A stretch of DNA of 44,486 bases from Listeria_A hofi (GTDB taxonomy: Bacteria > Bacillota > Bacilli > Lactobacillales > Listeriaceae). Each line of letters begins with the position of its first letter. The first letter of the stretch is position 1. The translations under genes were made by a program, and so were the position numbers. A model generated the notes under the pieces. That model had not been told where the DNA came from and ran no database searches. It saw only the letters and a program-made list of their open reading frames with translations. The DNA is taken from contig NZ_CAUYTL010000029.1 in assembly GCF_963575615.1 (NCBI RefSeq), forward strand, positions 1 through 44,486. The letters run 5' to 3'. Of the stretch, positions 1 through 8,595 are shown piece by piece.

Positions 1-43
1 TACGTATCCAAAATCTAAATGCAGATTTTGGATACGTATTTTT
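1..43 (+). terminator. Intrinsic terminator of an upstream plus-strand gene
   Basis: A perfect 16-bp inverted repeat (1-16 with 23-38, loop of 6) is followed by five T. This is a strong factor-independent terminator for a gene lying left of the window. The T-run is on the plus strand; whether it also works toward the left cannot be judged because the flank is missing. Confidence 0.85.
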
Positions 44-80
44 CTAGGTCAGAGAACCTTTTGTCTCAGACTCTTTTTAC

Positions 81-461
81 TTATTTTTGAAGGATGGCGA
101 AATAATTATTCTCAATGTCTGCGAAGTTAAACACCCGACCGAAATTCGGTATGTCAACTAGTTCACCAACTGTAATTCCTTTTGCTTTGAAGTCCTCATA
201 CATAGCATCTAGGTTATCACCATATAACAAGATTGATGGTGTTCCCAAGTTCATTTCCGGCTGAGCTTTACCCACCGCTACTTTGTCTTGAAGCACAAAT
301 GTCGTTGCCGCATCTTTTGCAGGTGCGATTTCAATCCAACGTTCTGGTGCACCAGGTGCATTTTCAGATAAGATAACGAAGCCTACTTTTTCTGTCCAAA
401 ATTTTGCGAGTGCCTCTTGATCGTTGACATAAAGCATTACTTGACCGATTTTATTAATCAT
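81..461 (-). CDS. VOC-family (glyoxalase/bleomycin resistance-like) protein
   Basis: This 126-residue protein has the single-module length and paired beta-alpha-beta-beta-beta pattern of the vicinal oxygen chelate fold. It begins with a metal-site strand (MINKIGQVMLYVND), contains FWTEKVGF, which is typical of glyoxalase/DUF-type VOC proteins, and ends with a FADIENNYFAI strand that usually carries the last metal ligand. The start has a GAGGAA ribosome site and a good sigma-A promoter lies upstream (502-530). It stands alone and is transcribed in the same direction as the iol operon that precedes it, but has its own promoter. Substrate is unknown; members range from glyoxalase to antibiotic-binding proteins. 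Confidence 0.8.
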   Translation of the reverse strand: MINKIGQVMLYVNDQEALAKFWTEKVGFVILSENAPGAPERWIEIAPAKDAATTFVLQDKVAVGKAQPEMNLGTPSILLYGDNLDAMYEDFKAKGITVGELVDIPNFGRVFNFADIENNYFAILQK

Positions 462-501
462 TTCTTATTCCTCATTTCTTTTGCTTTTTGATTGCTTGTA
501 T

Positions 502-530
502 AGTATAGCAAGATTTGAGGAGTGATTCAA
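502..530 (-). promoter_or_regulatory. Sigma-A promoter for the VOC gene
   Basis: Reading the minus strand, TTGAAT (plus 525-530), a 17-bp spacer and TATACT (plus 502-507) match the -35/-10 consensus closely. It points at the VOC gene starting at 461, giving a leader of roughly 35 nt. Confidence 0.65.
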
Positions 531-556
531 AAATTAAGCGTATTGTAAGTATCTTT

Positions 557-574
557 TGCTGATTTAGGGCCTCA
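557..574. repeat. Copy C of an 18-bp dispersed repeat
   Basis: The 18-mer TGCTGATTTAGGGCCTCA here is identical to 13414-13431 and matches 13593-13610 at 16 of 18 positions. This copy lies between the end of iolJ and the VOC promoter; the other two lie between the tautomerase gene and yhaM. The three copies thus sit in the spacers at the two ends of the inositol locus. Function unknown. Confidence 0.7.
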
Positions 575-598
575 GTACACAGGTACACATGTTACCCA

Positions 599-1452
599 TC
601 AATGACACTTGCCTGCGGAACCGAATTCGTGGATTTTAGATTGGACGGTTTCAATGATAGCTTGACGACCTGATTCTAGGATAAGTTGAGGCTCGTGCGT
701 CGTTGGGTTAACAGTAAGCGTTTTGCGGATAGCCGCGAGCCAGGCTTGGTTAGATTCGGTGTTAACGTTAATTTTGGCGTGTCCTAATGAGATAGCGCGG
801 TTGATCTGAGCAGTTGGGATGCCCGATGCACCGTGGAGCACAAGTGGAATTGTGATGGCTTGCTGGATGGCGACCATTTCTTGAAAACCAAGCATTGGTT
901 CACCTTGATAGTTGCCATGAACGGAGCCAAGTGCTGCAGCGAGAGCATCGATGCCAGTTTCTTTGACGAGTTGGATGCATTCTTTGGGGTCAGCGTAGTG
1001 AATATTGCCAATGATACCATCTTCGTTGCCGCCAACGGTCCCCACCTCTGCCTCCACATCGACGCCATGTGCGTGGGCGTAATCGGTGGCTTCTTTAGTA
1101 AGTCGAATATTTTCCGTAATTGAGTGTTTGGATCCATCAAACATGACAGAGGTAAGCCGGCATCGACAGCTTGCTTGCAGCGTTTGACGGTGATTCCATG
1201 ATCTAGGTGAAGCACGACAGGGATTGTGATGTGGTATGCGGTGATTAGCTTTTTAACCATGGATGTGATGGTTTGGAATCCTCCTAAGAAATCGACCATG
1301 CGATCGGAGGCTGCAACGATGATGGGCGATGCTTCTGTTTGGGCGGCAATTAGAATGGCGTGAATCCATGATAAACCATTGATATTGAACTGTCCAACGG
1401 CATATTTTTCGCGTTGTGCTTTCGTGATTACTTCATTTAGGGATACTAACAT
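599..1452 (-). pseudogene. iolJ: IolJ, 6-phospho-5-dehydro-2-deoxy-D-gluconate aldolase, frameshifted
   Basis: IolJ is a class II, zinc-dependent aldolase that cleaves the last phosphorylated inositol intermediate into dihydroxyacetone phosphate and malonate semialdehyde. Two frames together give about 285 residues, the normal family size (about 290). The first frame (1452 down to about 1154) carries the metal/active-site segment HLDHG; the second (about 1153 to 599) carries GTVGGNEDG, GSVHGNYQGEP and LHGASGI. They join where minus-strand GGCTTACC should read GGCTTTACC (Phe-Thr), so one T is missing at about 1153-1156. Translation of the intact start runs out of frame to 784. The start has a GGAGGA site. 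Either a real inactivation or an assembly error in a short T-run; all active-site segments are otherwise preserved, which suggests the change is recent. Confidence 0.85.
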
Positions 1453-1483
1453 TTGGTGTCCTCCTCATCTTTCTTAGACACTG

Positions 1484-1516
1484 AATCCACGAGTGAAAAA
1501 TTGCCACTCGTGGATT
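1484..1516 (-). other. Intercistronic hairpin between iolI and iolJ
   Basis: A perfect 12-bp inverted repeat (1484-1495 with 1505-1516, 9-nt loop) begins 7 nt after the iolI stop codon and precedes the iolJ ribosome site. No T-run follows on either strand, so it is not a normal terminator. It may stabilise or process the operon mRNA. Confidence 0.7.
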
Positions 1517-1522
1517 TCGTCG

Positions 1523-2359
1523 TTATCTATTGAAATACTTCGATACTACGCTAATTGTGGTTTCTTTTGCTTTTCGGATGGTTTCTTCGGGGGTTAGCTT
1601 GTAATATTCTGGTCGGAAAAGTTCCACAGAAACCGCGCCGCTGTATCCGAGTGTTTGGAGTGTTGAAATATGTGCACCGAGGTTAATGGCGCCGTATCCT
1701 GGCCAAACGCGATCATCGTCTGTTAGTATACCAATTTGGAAGTCCTCGGTGTCATCAATGTGGAAAAGGAAGATTTTACTACCGTCCGCATTTTTCAGAT
1801 TTTCAATATTGGAGCCCATCGCATGAAAATGGAAAGAGTCGAAAACGAGGCCAACATTATCACGATTTACGCTTTGTACAATATCGTAGGCATCTTCAAA
1901 TGTATTAATGGTGCATTCTGGATGACCGATAAACTCAACGGCGATTTTGACACCATGTGGTTTTGCGATATCAGATAATTCTTCAAGGACTGCGATGCTA
2001 CTTGCTTTAATATCTTTTCTCAAAATTTTATCGGGAGCCATGAGCGGAACGGCGACAACGTATTTAGCACCAATTTTGCCACAGATAGCCATCATTTCTC
2101 GAAACTCTTGAATGATGGCGTCATGTCCTTCCTTATCGCGATTGTTGAAGTATATGAGTGCATTTAGAGCTAATGGTTTGATATGATGGCTAGCGAAATA
2201 GTCTGCTAAGTCGTCTAGCGTGTGCGTCTTTAAGTATTCTGGAAGCTTGTCCACACTCCGAATTTCAATATAATCGTAGCCATTTGCCTCGCAGATTTCT
2301 AAATCTTTCTCCAAATTAGAGTTTTCAAGTGTCGTTGCTTCATTGAAACATAACTTCAT
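1523..2359 (-). CDS. iolI: IolI, 2-keto-myo-inositol isomerase
   Basis: This 278-residue TIM-barrel enzyme has the same length as Bacillus subtilis IolI and is recognisable along its full length (MKLCFNEATTLENSNL at the start; NRDNVGLVFDSFHFHAMGSN and VSVELFRPEYYKLT later). It interconverts 2-keto-myo-inositol and 1-keto-D-chiro-inositol, letting other inositol isomers enter the pathway. Metal ligands expected in this xylose-isomerase-like family are visible as E in AVEFIGHPEC, D and H in FDSFHFH, and E in VSVELFRPE. The start has a GAGGAA site. It lies 22 nt downstream of iolH. Confidence 0.95.
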   Translation of the reverse strand: MKLCFNEATTLENSNLEKDLEICEANGYDYIEIRSVDKLPEYLKTHTLDDLADYFASHHIKPLALNALIYFNNRDKEGHDAIIQEFREMMAICGKIGAKYVVAVPLMAPDKILRKDIKASSIAVLEELSDIAKPHGVKIAVEFIGHPECTINTFEDAYDIVQSVNRDNVGLVFDSFHFHAMGSNIENLKNADGSKIFLFHIDDTEDFQIGILTDDDRVWPGYGAINLGAHISTLQTLGYSGAVSVELFRPEYYKLTPEETIRKAKETTISVVSKYFNR

Positions 2360-2381
2360 CGTGCGTTCCTCTTTTCTATTT

Positions 2382-3242
2382 TTAGCTTAAGCCTTTTTTC
2401 ATTGTTTCGAGCATGAAGTTGCTGGATTCCTCAGCTTTGTCTACCCATGCAAAAACAGCATTTGTCGCGATTCCGTCGAATTCCATCTCACGCAATTTAC
2501 GAAAAATCAGCTCGAAATCGACTTCTCCTTGCCCAATATTAAGATGTTGATGAATCGTTACCTCTGCATCGGGCGGATTCACGATGTAACGCAGGCCATA
2601 CGCTGCTTTATGATTGAATGTATCGGCAAACAGGACGTGATTGAGTAAATCGCCGGCTTCATCCAGCATCTTGCCGACATCACCAATACCATCATCGTAA
2701 AAGAAGGTGTGTGCCGTGGAATATACAAGTTTTATCCAATCTTGATCAAGCGCTCGAATCATATCAATCGCCCCTGTATTTGTTTCAATAAAATCAAGCG
2801 GATGGGCCTGTAAATTCAGACGCACACCTTCTTTTTCGAAAACTGGCATTAGCTCATCCATCGATTTCACGAACTTCTCTTCGCAAACAACCGGATTGTA
2901 TTTCGTTCCACTGAACTCACTATTCATCAAGTCCACATCTAACTCAACGGCGATTTCAATGGCGCGTTTCCAGTTTCTCACTGCTGCCACGCGACGCTCT
3001 TCATCTGGTCCTGCCCAATTGTAAAGTGGTAACAACGACGATATTTCTAGTCCTGTGTCTCGCAAGCATTTTTTCACAAGTTTTATTTTCGCTTTGTCTA
3101 CTTTCGGATATTTATAAAAAGGACAGAAATCCTCACGTGGACTCAACTCGATGTATTTATAGCCAAGTTCAGCGGTTTTATAAATCATCTGCTCGATACT
3201 CATATTATCGCGAAACATGCTTGGATCAAGCGCCAACTTCAT
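2382..3242 (-). CDS. iolH: IolH, inositol catabolism TIM-barrel protein
   Basis: A 286-residue sugar-phosphate-isomerase/epimerase-fold protein that resembles Bacillus IolH (IELSPREDF, LMNSEFSGT, AFNHKA-like DTFNHKAAYGLRYI, HQHLNIGQGEVDF). Its exact reaction is not firmly established in the family. I chose the ATG at 3242 rather than the upstream in-frame ATG at 3266 because AAGGAG lies 9 nt before it and MKLALDPSMF is the family's usual beginning. The start lies inside the end of iolG (17-nt overlap), which suggests coupled translation. Confidence 0.9.
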   Translation of the reverse strand: MKLALDPSMFRDNMSIEQMIYKTAELGYKYIELSPREDFCPFYKYPKVDKAKIKLVKKCLRDTGLEISSLLPLYNWAGPDEERRVAAVRNWKRAIEIAVELDVDLMNSEFSGTKYNPVVCEEKFVKSMDELMPVFEKEGVRLNLQAHPLDFIETNTGAIDMIRALDQDWIKLVYSTAHTFFYDDGIGDVGKMLDEAGDLLNHVLFADTFNHKAAYGLRYIVNPPDAEVTIHQHLNIGQGEVDFELIFRKLREMEFDGIATNAVFAWVDKAEESSNFMLETMKKGLS

Positions 3243-4272
3243 TCTTTTCCGCTCCTTTTTCTGCATAAAATGTAGGCCTTTTATCTAGTTCAATGGCTTC
3301 TATCGCGCCAGATTCTTGTGCTTTGACACAGGCCGCAGCAGTTATGGAAGCAACATATCCATCCCATGATGTCGGGCCCTGTGGTGCGCCATTTTTCTGA
3401 ATCGAATCGATGAAATCCTGAATTTCAACATCATATGCATCAAGGAACCTGTCTTTCCAATCCATCAGGATATCTTGGCTCAACTTGCCGCTTTTTCGAG
3501 TCACGATATTCGAGAACTCCGGCAGTTTCACAATGCCGTCTTCACCAATCACTTCGCACTGAATATCATAGCCGTACTGACAATTCACGAAAATCTCCGC
3601 CGTAATGGAGATGCCGCCTTTCGTTTCGATAATCGCAATTTGTGGATCACGTAGATGCGGCAACGCGTACTTCGTTTTTTTCGGATAAATAATTTGAACA
3701 CTCGCATAGTCGTCATTTACAAGCCAATGCAAAACGTCAATTTCATGAATCAATGTATCCGTAATAGCCATATCGGTTGAATAGGTTTCAGGCACAGTTG
3801 GATTGCGATGGGCACAGCGAATCATCAATGGCTCGCCGATTTCGTTGGCATCAATCGCCTCTTTCAATTTGACGTAACCATGATCGTATCGGCGCATAAA
3901 CCCCACCTGAACGAGACGCTTTCCAAACCTCATTTCAGCATCGACTATCCGACGTGCACCTTCTGCGGTGGTTGCTAGAGGCTTTTCACAAAAAATGTAT
4001 TTTCCTGCTTCGATTCCTGCGAGCACACTTTCTTCATGCGCCGGTCCCCAACTGGAAACGAGAATGGCATCAACATCTGTAGCTGCGATTAACGCTCTAT
4101 CATCTGCATATATTTTTGCATTTAAATGGAATTTATCCACAGCTTGTTGTGCTGCCACTGGGTTTACATCGGTTACTGCAACGACCTCCGCGCCCGCCAG
4201 TGTTTGGCTAATCCGTTTTATATGCTCACGCCCAATCGCACCCGTTCCTATAACTCCAAATCGTAAATTCAT
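3226..4272 (-). CDS. iolG: IolG, inositol 2-dehydrogenase
   Basis: IolG is the NAD-dependent enzyme that oxidises myo-inositol to 2-keto-myo-inositol, the first catabolic step; many members also oxidise D-chiro-inositol. The 348-residue protein has the Rossmann motif GVIGTGAIGREH at its start, the GFO/IDH/MocA EKP motif (FCEKPLATTAEG), and the substrate segment with conserved Asp and His (DTLIHEIDVLHWLVND). I placed the start at 4272 (GGAGGA, 7-nt spacing) rather than the longer reading frame from 4293. A cre-like site lies just upstream in the gap after iolT. Confidence 0.97.
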   Translation of the reverse strand: MNLRFGVIGTGAIGREHIKRISQTLAGAEVVAVTDVNPVAAQQAVDKFHLNAKIYADDRALIAATDVDAILVSSWGPAHEESVLAGIEAGKYIFCEKPLATTAEGARRIVDAEMRFGKRLVQVGFMRRYDHGYVKLKEAIDANEIGEPLMIRCAHRNPTVPETYSTDMAITDTLIHEIDVLHWLVNDDYASVQIIYPKKTKYALPHLRDPQIAIIETKGGISITAEIFVNCQYGYDIQCEVIGEDGIVKLPEFSNIVTRKSGKLSQDILMDWKDRFLDAYDVEIQDFIDSIQKNGAPQGPTSWDGYVASITAAACVKAQESGAIEAIELDKRPTFYAEKGAEKNEVGA

Positions 4273-4296
4273 ATTTTGTTCCTCCACATTCATATT

Positions 4297-4310
4297 TTAT
4301 AGCGCTTTCA
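4297..4310 (-). promoter_or_regulatory. Candidate cre (CcpA) site between iolT and iolG
   Basis: Minus-strand TGAAAGCGCTATAA matches the catabolite-responsive element TGWAANCGNTNWCA at all but one fixed position. It lies directly after the iolT stop codon and before iolG. A very similar element lies upstream of iolA (11901-11914). CcpA binding here would reduce expression of the distal genes when glucose is present. Confidence 0.5.
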
Positions 4311-5747
4311 TTATTTAAATTTGATATAGTTTCGGAAATAATATTCGATTTGTTCCAATGAATGCCCCTTCGTTTCAGGTAAAAATTTTTTGACGAAAAG
4401 AATCGCAAAAACGCCAAGCACCGCGAACATGAAAAATGTGACCGATAATCCGACATTGGCCAGCAAAATTGGGAACGAAAAACCAACAAAGAAGTTCGTA
4501 ATCCAGAGGCAAAATACCGTTGTTCCCATACCAAGTCCTCGTAATCGTTGCGGAAAAATTTCAGAGAGCATGAGCCACGTTACTGGTGAAATTGCACCTT
4601 GTTGGAAGGCCAAAAATGTGACGGTTAAACTCAGCACGACGTAGGGTAGTGCCTCGGTACCCTGGAGCCACATCGACATAAACCCGATGAGTAGCAGCGC
4701 ACAAGTTGTACCAATCAGCCCTGTTATTAGCATCGGCCGACGCCCTATTTTTCCAAGTAAATAAATCCCAACGAAGGTTGCAAGAACCGATATAACACCG
4801 TTCGCAATGTTCCCAATCAGCGCTGCTTCCGTTCCAAATCCGGCATCCCGCAAAATTTCGGTTCCATAATACATAATCGAGTTAACGCCTGTAATTTGCT
4901 GGACAACTGCGATTCCAATTCCAATAAAAAGAATACGCCGTACCCAAGAAACACTTAAATCCTTAAAAGTTGCTTTTTTAAGTTCTTGTTCGGCAGCAAT
5001 ATTATCTTTGATCTCTGTTAACTCTTTGCTTGCCTCATTTTGCTCTCTGATTTGTTGTAAGACGCGCAGCGCATCCCCAATTTTTCCTTTAGAAGCTAAC
5101 CAACGCGGACTTTCTGGCAAAATTAGCATTCCGAACCATAAGATAACAGCTGGAATCGTTGCGATAACAAGCATATAACGCCATACGTTACCATCTTCGC
5201 CCAGTGTTGTTCCGATAATAGCATTGAATGTGAAAGCCAATAATTGACCACTTACAATCATTAGTTCATTTTGTGTTACAATTCGCCCACGTCGATGCGC
5301 AGGAGACATTTCTGCTAAGTATGTTGGCACTGTTACGGAAGCTCCACCGACGGCAAGCCCCAATAAAACCCGGAAAATAACCATAACAGCCATGCTTGGC
5401 GCAAATGTACAGCCGAGTGTCGCAACGAAAAAAATGACAGCTAATGTCAAAAGGTTGCGTCTACGCCCACTGCGATCCGACAATCGCCCACCAAATACTG
5501 CTCCAAATGCTGCTCCAAATAGCAACGAACTAGCTACAATACCTTCTCCAGCAGGTGTCAAATTCAATTGACCAGCTTGTGACATGTAAGGCAGTGCGCC
5601 ATTAATAACCCCAGTATCGTAACCAAATAATAAACCACCAAAAGTCGAAATAATTGTGATTAAACGTAAATAAGCTTTTGGCGTTCGCTTATTAGCTGGC
5701 GCCTGTTCCAATGCCAAATCGGGCCCATCTTGTCCTGAAATTTTCAT
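4311..5747 (-). CDS. iolT: IolT, major myo-inositol/H+ symporter (MFS)
   Basis: A 478-residue sugar-porter of the major facilitator superfamily with about twelve membrane segments. Family signatures are present: LLFGYDTGVINGALP in the first helix, DRSGRR between helices 2 and 3, PESPRWL in the central loop, QQITGVNSIMYY in helix 7 and PETKG at the end. It is much closer to Bacillus IolT than to IolF. In Bacillus the sixth iol position holds iolF and iolT is elsewhere; here iolT takes that position. The start overlaps the iolE stop by 4 nt (ATGA), with GGAG inside iolE, so translation is likely coupled. Confidence 0.95.
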   Translation of the reverse strand: MKISGQDGPDLALEQAPANKRTPKAYLRLITIISTFGGLLFGYDTGVINGALPYMSQAGQLNLTPAGEGIVASSLLFGAAFGAVFGGRLSDRSGRRRNLLTLAVIFFVATLGCTFAPSMAVMVIFRVLLGLAVGGASVTVPTYLAEMSPAHRRGRIVTQNELMIVSGQLLAFTFNAIIGTTLGEDGNVWRYMLVIATIPAVILWFGMLILPESPRWLASKGKIGDALRVLQQIREQNEASKELTEIKDNIAAEQELKKATFKDLSVSWVRRILFIGIGIAVVQQITGVNSIMYYGTEILRDAGFGTEAALIGNIANGVISVLATFVGIYLLGKIGRRPMLITGLIGTTCALLLIGFMSMWLQGTEALPYVVLSLTVTFLAFQQGAISPVTWLMLSEIFPQRLRGLGMGTTVFCLWITNFFVGFSFPILLANVGLSVTFFMFAVLGVFAILFVKKFLPETKGHSLEQIEYYFRNYIKFK

Positions 5748-6643
5748 ATCATTCGCTCCTCCACTTTTGCTCGTAGCAAGTTTTCATCAATGTATTTTCT
5801 AGCAATCAAGGCGTACTCTAAAGGGTTCGCAATCGCTGGATCTTGCTCCGCCTCCACAACAATCCATCCGCTATATTCCGCGGCCAGCAAACACTGAAAC
5901 ACCTCCTGAAAATCAATACAGCCATCGCCTGGTACTGTAAACATCCCTTTTAAAAATGATTCCAGAAAGGATAGCTGCTCTTTTTCACAAGTGCTCCTTA
6001 CGTCTTTTCTAACATCTTTAAAGTGGACATGCGCAATGCGATCAATATGCTTTTTCAGAAGCATCATGTACTCTCCTTCTGCTACATAAATATGACCCGT
6101 GTCATAGAGTAAATGCACGCGCGTGGGGTCCGTCCCTGCCATCAAACGATCTACATCAGCCACCGTTTCAATACCTGTTCCTAAGTGGTGATGGTAAACA
6201 AGCTTCAAATCATATGCGTTCGCAATCTCACCCAATTGATTGAGTCCATCAAGCAGAAGTTCCCATTCTTGCGCAGTAAAATGCGGTTTTTCCGTGAAAA
6301 CATTCTTAGTTTGACCTTGAATACTATACGTTTGCTCAGAAACAACCGCCACATTCGCGTGCACGTTTCGTAAATAGACGCAGTGCTTTGTGAATTCCTG
6401 CTTGGCAGAATCCAAACCATCGCGAATAATAAAACTACTAAACCACTGCCCAGCAATTTTTAACTTTCGTAGCGCCAGTTCCTTATTTAAAATATCCGCT
6501 TCCGGAAAAAATCCCCCAACCTCTGTTCCTTCAAAACCTGCAACTACAATGTCACTCAGTAGGTGCTGCAACGTGTTTCCTGCTCCAATTTCCGGTATAT
6601 CATCGTTACGCCAGCCAATTGGCGCGATTCCCCATCTAATCAT
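5744..6643 (-). CDS. iolE: IolE, inosose dehydratase
   Basis: IolE dehydrates 2-keto-myo-inositol to the trihydroxycyclohexane-dione that IolD opens. The 299-residue TIM-barrel protein carries IAPIGWRNDD, EIGAGNTLQHLLSD, VAVVSEQTYSIQ, HHHLGTGIET, LLYDTGH and VHVHFKDVR-type segments (AHVHFKDVRKDV) and ends with IVVEAEQDP. The reading frame could begin at a TTG (6649), but AGGGGG is only 3 nt from that codon and 9 nt from the ATG at 6643, which I chose. It follows iolD by 21 nt and overlaps iolT by 4 nt. Confidence 0.96.
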   Translation of the reverse strand: MIRWGIAPIGWRNDDIPEIGAGNTLQHLLSDIVVAGFEGTEVGGFFPEADILNKELALRKLKIAGQWFSSFIIRDGLDSAKQEFTKHCVYLRNVHANVAVVSEQTYSIQGQTKNVFTEKPHFTAQEWELLLDGLNQLGEIANAYDLKLVYHHHLGTGIETVADVDRLMAGTDPTRVHLLYDTGHIYVAEGEYMMLLKKHIDRIAHVHFKDVRKDVRSTCEKEQLSFLESFLKGMFTVPGDGCIDFQEVFQCLLAAEYSGWIVVEAEQDPAIANPLEYALIARKYIDENLLRAKVEERMI

Positions 6644-6664
6644 GAGCAAATACCCCCTATGGTT

Positions 6665-8575
6665 CTAGTATTTTTTAGCTTTCTCCAATTTCTTTTTGAT
6701 TGCTTCATGCGCTTTTTGGATACTGTCTTTCGTGGAAACTTCTGAAACCCCAACATGCCACCAAGAATCGTAACCATCTGACATCGTTTTCGGCAAAACT
6801 TTCATTTCAATTAACGTGGAGACAGTTTGCTTTTTAGCATCCCCTAGCGCTACTTTTAATTCTGAGATTGTATTTGCCCGATATGTCTTTGCGCCGTATC
6901 CTTCTGCAACTTTGGCGTAATCAATGTTCATAATCTGATTATCTGCGGTTCTGAATTCACAAAAGTAACTATCACTACCGTGCTCCATTTGCAGATTATT
7001 AATACAGCCATAGCCGGAATTATCAAAAAGTAAGATATTGATTTTATGGTTATACTGTAGAGCCGTGATGAGCTCTGAATGAAGCATGAGGAAACTACCA
7101 TCCCCTGCCATAGCGTAAACTTCTTGATTTGGCGCTGCAAGCTTAGCACCGAGCGAACCAGAAATTTCATATCCCATACAAGAATAACCGTATTCGAGGT
7201 GGAATGTATTCGGAATGTTTGAATTCCAAAGCCGCTGTAAATCACCTGGTAACGAACCAGCTGCACCAACGACGATGCTATCCTCTGCGACCGTATCATT
7301 GATTGCCAGAAAAGCCGCCGTTTGTGACAACTCCGTATTCAAAGCATTTGCATATTCGTTCATAACCGCTTGTGAAAATTGATGCTTGATTTCCGGATCA
7401 AAGACATCTCGATTAAACGTTACCTTCGCCAATCGATCGCGTTCCACAAGCCATGCTGCTTTCAATTCTGCCAGTTCCATACCATAAGCCGTCTGATAAT
7501 CTCCAAGTCGCTCTGCCAACTGTTCTAACGTCACTTTTGCATCGGCAACCACCTGAAAAGCATCTAGTTTATATGCTTGTGGACGGCTCACATTAATGTT
7601 CAAAAAGATTGTTTCGTCCCAGTTAAACGCCGTTTTCGAGGAAGTCGTAAAGTCTGTATATCTCGTCCCAATACCAATTACCAAATCCGCTTGCCGAATC
7701 ACCGCGTTTGCGGCACTCGTTCCAAGGATTCCCGTCCCGCCTAGATTGTTTTTAAACGAAAATTCCACCGTTGATTTCCCTGCATGCGTCTCCACGAGCG
7801 GAATATTATGCTTACCAGAAATTTCAAGTAACGCCTCACGAGCCTCCGAATAACGCGCGCCACCACCGACAATAATCACAGGACGCTTGCTTTCTTCGAT
7901 TCTTTCTAGCGCGCCAATAAGTTCTCGTTCCGTTGGTGCTTTTCGGTCGATATAATGCACCCGCTTCTCGAAGAATGCCTCATCAAAATCATACGCCTCA
8001 CCTTCTGTGTCTTGCGAAATACAAATCGTCGTAGGTCCGGCCGTCGCTGGATTGGTCATCACTTCAAACGCTCGCAATAAGCTACTCATCAACTGCTCTG
8101 GACGCGTAATCCGGTCCCAGTAACGCGAAACCGGTTTCAAAGCATCATTCGTTGTCACCGAAGCACTGTAATCCTGCTCTAACTGCTGTAAAACTGGATC
8201 AGGTTGTCGCGTCGCAAACGTATCTGCCGGTAAAAGCAGCACCGGAATATTATTTGCAAAAGCCGTCCCAGCCGCAGCCACAAGGTTCGCCGCTCCAGGC
8301 CCAGCCGAAGTAGAAACGGCATATATCTTCTTTCGCAAATGCTGCTTTGCAAAAGCAATCGCTGCATGCGTCATGCCCTGCTCATTTTTACCCTGAATAA
8401 CTTTCAAATGACCTGCATTCTCCTCCAAGGCCTGACCAATTCCAAGCACATTTCCATGACCAAAAACTTGAAATATCCCATCTACAAATGGTGTAATATG
8501 ACCATCAATCCCAACATACTGCTGATTGATAAACTTTACTAAAGCTTGCGCCGTCGTCAGGCGAATCGTTCCCAT
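6665..8575 (-). CDS. iolD: IolD, THcHDO hydrolase (ring-opening, ThDP-dependent)
   Basis: IolD hydrolyses 3D-trihydroxycyclohexane-1,2-dione to 5-deoxy-glucuronate. The 636-residue protein has the three domains of thiamine-diphosphate enzymes: an N-terminal pyrimidine-binding domain (KNEQGMTHAAIAFA with the activating Glu), a central Rossmann-like domain (IIVGGGARYS), and a C-terminal ThDP-binding domain with the GDG...N motif (GDGSFLMLHSE through FDNSGYG). The start at 8575 has GGTGG 8 nt upstream and gives MGTIRLTTAQAL as in Bacillus; an in-frame GTG at 8587 overlaps that ribosome site and is less likely. Confidence 0.97.
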   Translation of the reverse strand: MGTIRLTTAQALVKFINQQYVGIDGHITPFVDGIFQVFGHGNVLGIGQALEENAGHLKVIQGKNEQGMTHAAIAFAKQHLRKKIYAVSTSAGPGAANLVAAAGTAFANNIPVLLLPADTFATRQPDPVLQQLEQDYSASVTTNDALKPVSRYWDRITRPEQLMSSLLRAFEVMTNPATAGPTTICISQDTEGEAYDFDEAFFEKRVHYIDRKAPTERELIGALERIEESKRPVIIVGGGARYSEAREALLEISGKHNIPLVETHAGKSTVEFSFKNNLGGTGILGTSAANAVIRQADLVIGIGTRYTDFTTSSKTAFNWDETIFLNINVSRPQAYKLDAFQVVADAKVTLEQLAERLGDYQTAYGMELAELKAAWLVERDRLAKVTFNRDVFDPEIKHQFSQAVMNEYANALNTELSQTAAFLAINDTVAEDSIVVGAAGSLPGDLQRLWNSNIPNTFHLEYGYSCMGYEISGSLGAKLAAPNQEVYAMAGDGSFLMLHSELITALQYNHKINILLFDNSGYGCINNLQMEHGSDSYFCEFRTADNQIMNIDYAKVAEGYGAKTYRANTISELKVALGDAKKQTVSTLIEMKVLPKTMSDGYDSWWHVGVSEVSTKDSIQKAHEAIKKKLEKAKKY

Positions 8576-8595
8576 TTTCTGTTCCACCTTCCATT

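Noticed and set aside
784..1150. Out-of-frame extension of the first iolJ frame
   Set aside because: After about 1154 the translation no longer resembles any aldolase, while the adjacent frame does; it is the result of the frameshift, not a separate gene.
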